This document shows, one piece after another, positions 6,884-7,822 of a DNA stretch of 7,822 nt. The stretch covers positions 1 through 7,822 of the forward strand of contig DATLEI010000113.1 of assembly GCA_035525375.1 (NCBI GenBank), given 5' to 3'. Under the pieces are notes generated by a model. It had not been told where the DNA came from and did not search any database. It saw nothing but the letters and a program-made list of their open reading frames with translations. Position numbers and translations under genes: made by a program. Each line of letters opens with the position of its first letter. The stretch's first letter is position 1. The DNA is from JALZBN01 sp035525375. GTDB taxonomy: Bacteria > Actinomycetota > Acidimicrobiia > Acidimicrobiales > AC-14.

Positions 6884-6903
6884 CATACGAACCCGGCAAG
6901 GGC

Positions 6904-6930
6904 GAAATATGGGCCAGATGACCGATGTTC
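6904..6930 (+). promoter_or_regulatory. Palindromic motif copy C, upstream of the PPC-domain secreted protein
   Basis: On the plus strand this reads GAAATATG, GGCCA-GA-TGACC (one mismatch in the 5+2+5 palindrome, 6912-6923), GATGTTC. It is the same element as copy A, in the same orientation relative to a secreted-protein gene. Its centre is about 43 bases before the ATG at 6960. It lies 20 bases after the exporter stop, in a 76-base gap with no terminator-like hairpin plus T-run. A promoter/operator role is inferred from position and recurrence. Confidence 0.45.
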
Positions 6931-6959
6931 ACGCCGATTTCGTGCGCCATGCTGCGTAA

Positions 6960-7822
6960 ATGTCATCTCTTGTACCCCTACGTCGTTCGCTACTCATCGG
7001 AATCGTGCTGTCGGCGGTGTTGATCGGTGTTGGGCAGACCCCTGCCTTCGCCGTCGCCCCGGCAAATGACAATTTCGGCGCACCCGGAGTTCCGGTACTC
7101 ACGGGCGAATCCGGAACGGTGAACGGCACTACTGTGGATGCCACGCAGCAGGGAGGGGAGCCGGATCACGCTGGCGCTCCGGGCGGTCGCTCGGTCTGGT
7201 ACCGATGGACGCCTCCGAGCAGTGGCGCCTATACGTTCAACACCTGCACTGCCAGCCCGTCTCTCGACACGGTGCTCGCGATCTACACGGGGGGCACCGT
7301 CAGCACCCTGAATGAGATTGCATCGGACGACGACGGCTGTGGAGGCTTCGGGGGCAGCATCGTGACTTTCAGCGCCGTTTCCGGCACCCAGTACCGAATC
7401 GTTGTTGACGGCTATGACGCCACCCAAACGGGGACATTCACCCTGGCCTGGCAGAAGCTGGTGGCGCCCGGAAATGACCTATTCGGCCAAGCCCAGGCAC
7501 TCACCGGCACGTCGGGCTCGGTCAGCGGTTCCAACGTCGGCGCCAGCAAGCAGCCCAACGAGCCCGATCACGCGATGGCGGTGGGCGGGGCATCGATTTG
7601 GTACAAGTGGACCGCTCCCGAGGACGGGGACGCCACGTTCGAAACGTGCGGCAGCAACTTCGACACCGTGCTCGCCGTCTACGAGGGTGTCGCCGTCGAC
7701 GACCTGACCGAAGTCGGTTCCGACGACGACTCCTGCGGCAGCGGGAGCAGGGTCGTCTTCCTCGCGACGGGCGGCACGGAATACCGGATCGCCGTCGACA
7801 GCCTTGACTCCTCGAGCACCGG
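6960..7822 (+). CDS. Secreted protein with tandem PPC-like beta domains, N-terminal part (runs off the right edge)
   Basis: 287 codons are visible and the frame is still open at the edge. The start is the ATG at 6960, directly after an in-frame TAA (6957-6959); no clear Shine-Dalgarno is present. A Sec signal peptide covers residues 1-31: Arg-Arg at 8-9, a hydrophobic core of about 10-24, and an AFA cleavage site after Ala31. The mature chain starts with VAPANDNFG and contains two copies of a roughly 130-residue unit of the bacterial pre-peptidase C-terminal (PPC)-like type. Each has an N-D-x-F opening, GEPDHA or NEPDHA, a VWYRW or IWYKW strand, LDTVLAIY or FDTVLAVY, an SDDD-containing loop, and a YRI-V-VD strand. 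Each unit has two cysteines (96 and 127; 230 and 259), plausibly a disulfide outside the cell. In this family such domains are secreted beta-sandwich modules, often attached to peptidases or in long repeat proteins. No catalytic domain is visible in this part. Confidence 0.85.
   Translation, partial: MSSLVPLRRSLLIGIVLSAVLIGVGQTPAFAVAPANDNFGAPGVPVLTGESGTVNGTTVDATQQGGEPDHAGAPGGRSVWYRWTPPSSGAYTFNTCTASPSLDTVLAIYTGGTVSTLNEIASDDDGCGGFGGSIVTFSAVSGTQYRIVVDGYDATQTGTFTLAWQKLVAPGNDLFGQAQALTGTSGSVSGSNVGASKQPNEPDHAMAVGGASIWYKWTAPEDGDATFETCGSNFDTVLAVYEGVAVDDLTEVGSDDDSCGSGSRVVFLATGGTEYRIAVDSLDSSST
7062..7454 (+). repeat. PPC-like domain, repeat unit 1 (residues about 35-165)
   Basis: First of two tandem protein-level repeats in the secreted protein. 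Landmarks in order: ANDNF, GEPDHA, SVWYRW, LDTVLAIY, ASDDDGCG, TQYRIVVDGY, FTLAW. Cysteines 96 and 127 flank the central strands. Confidence 0.7.
7470..7822 (+). repeat. PPC-like domain, repeat unit 2 (from residue about 171, cut by the window edge)
   Basis: Second tandem unit. Landmarks in the same order: GNDLF, NEPDHA, SIWYKW, FDTVLAVY, GSDDDSCG, TEYRIAVDS. Cysteines 230 and 259 hold the same relative places as in unit 1. The final strand lies beyond the window. More units may follow. Confidence 0.65.

Noticed and set aside
292..6930. The GCCGAT or ACCGAT in the palindromic motif resembles the -10 of flagellar/WhiG-type (sigma-28) promoters.
   Set aside because: No matching TAAA-type -35 lies at the usual 15-base spacing in any of the three copies, and the palindrome explains the conservation better.

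Overview
The window is high-G+C bacterial DNA, most likely from an actinomycete (Actinomycetota). The base composition, the frequent GC-ending codons and a protein of the mycothiol-dependent maleylpyruvate isomerase family, which belongs to mycothiol-making actinobacteria, all point that way. The two large-repeat secreted proteins at the edges (ELWxxDGT type and PPC type) would suit an uncultured soil lineage such as Acidimicrobiia or Thermoleophilia, but that finer placement is inference only. No rRNA, tRNA, CRISPR array, insertion sequence or integrase is visible.

Layout. On the minus strand from the left edge: the N-terminus of a secreted ELWxxDGT-repeat protein (1-221), then a fused double-ATPase subunit of a dipeptide/oligopeptide-type ABC importer (322-2085). 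A 437-base divergent intergenic region (2086-2522) follows. It holds two inverted repeats, a palindromic motif and possibly one small gene. On the plus strand come three tightly packed genes: a MDMPI-family (DinB-like) protein (2523-3260) and two half-size ABC exporters (3265-5103 and 5096-6883), joined by a 4-base gap and an 8-base overlap. They are almost certainly one transcription unit, with the two exporters forming a heterodimer. At the right edge is the first part of a secreted protein with tandem PPC-like domains (6960 to the window end).

The least expected signal is a palindrome of the form GGYCA-NN-TGRCC with conserved flanks (an AT-rich side and a GATGT side). It occurs three times, at 292-316, 2386-2409 and 6904-6930. 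The two outer copies lie just upstream of the two secreted-protein genes, in the same orientation relative to each. Those two proteins are unrelated in their mature parts but share a signal-peptide core (LIGxGQxP) that is also conserved at the DNA level. Together this suggests a regulon of exported surface proteins with a common promoter/operator and perhaps a shared promoter plus signal-peptide module. The third copy sits between the divergent importer ATPase and exporter operon. No complete new system with enzymes and effectors is visible; the motif/signal-peptide pairing is the part worth pursuing.
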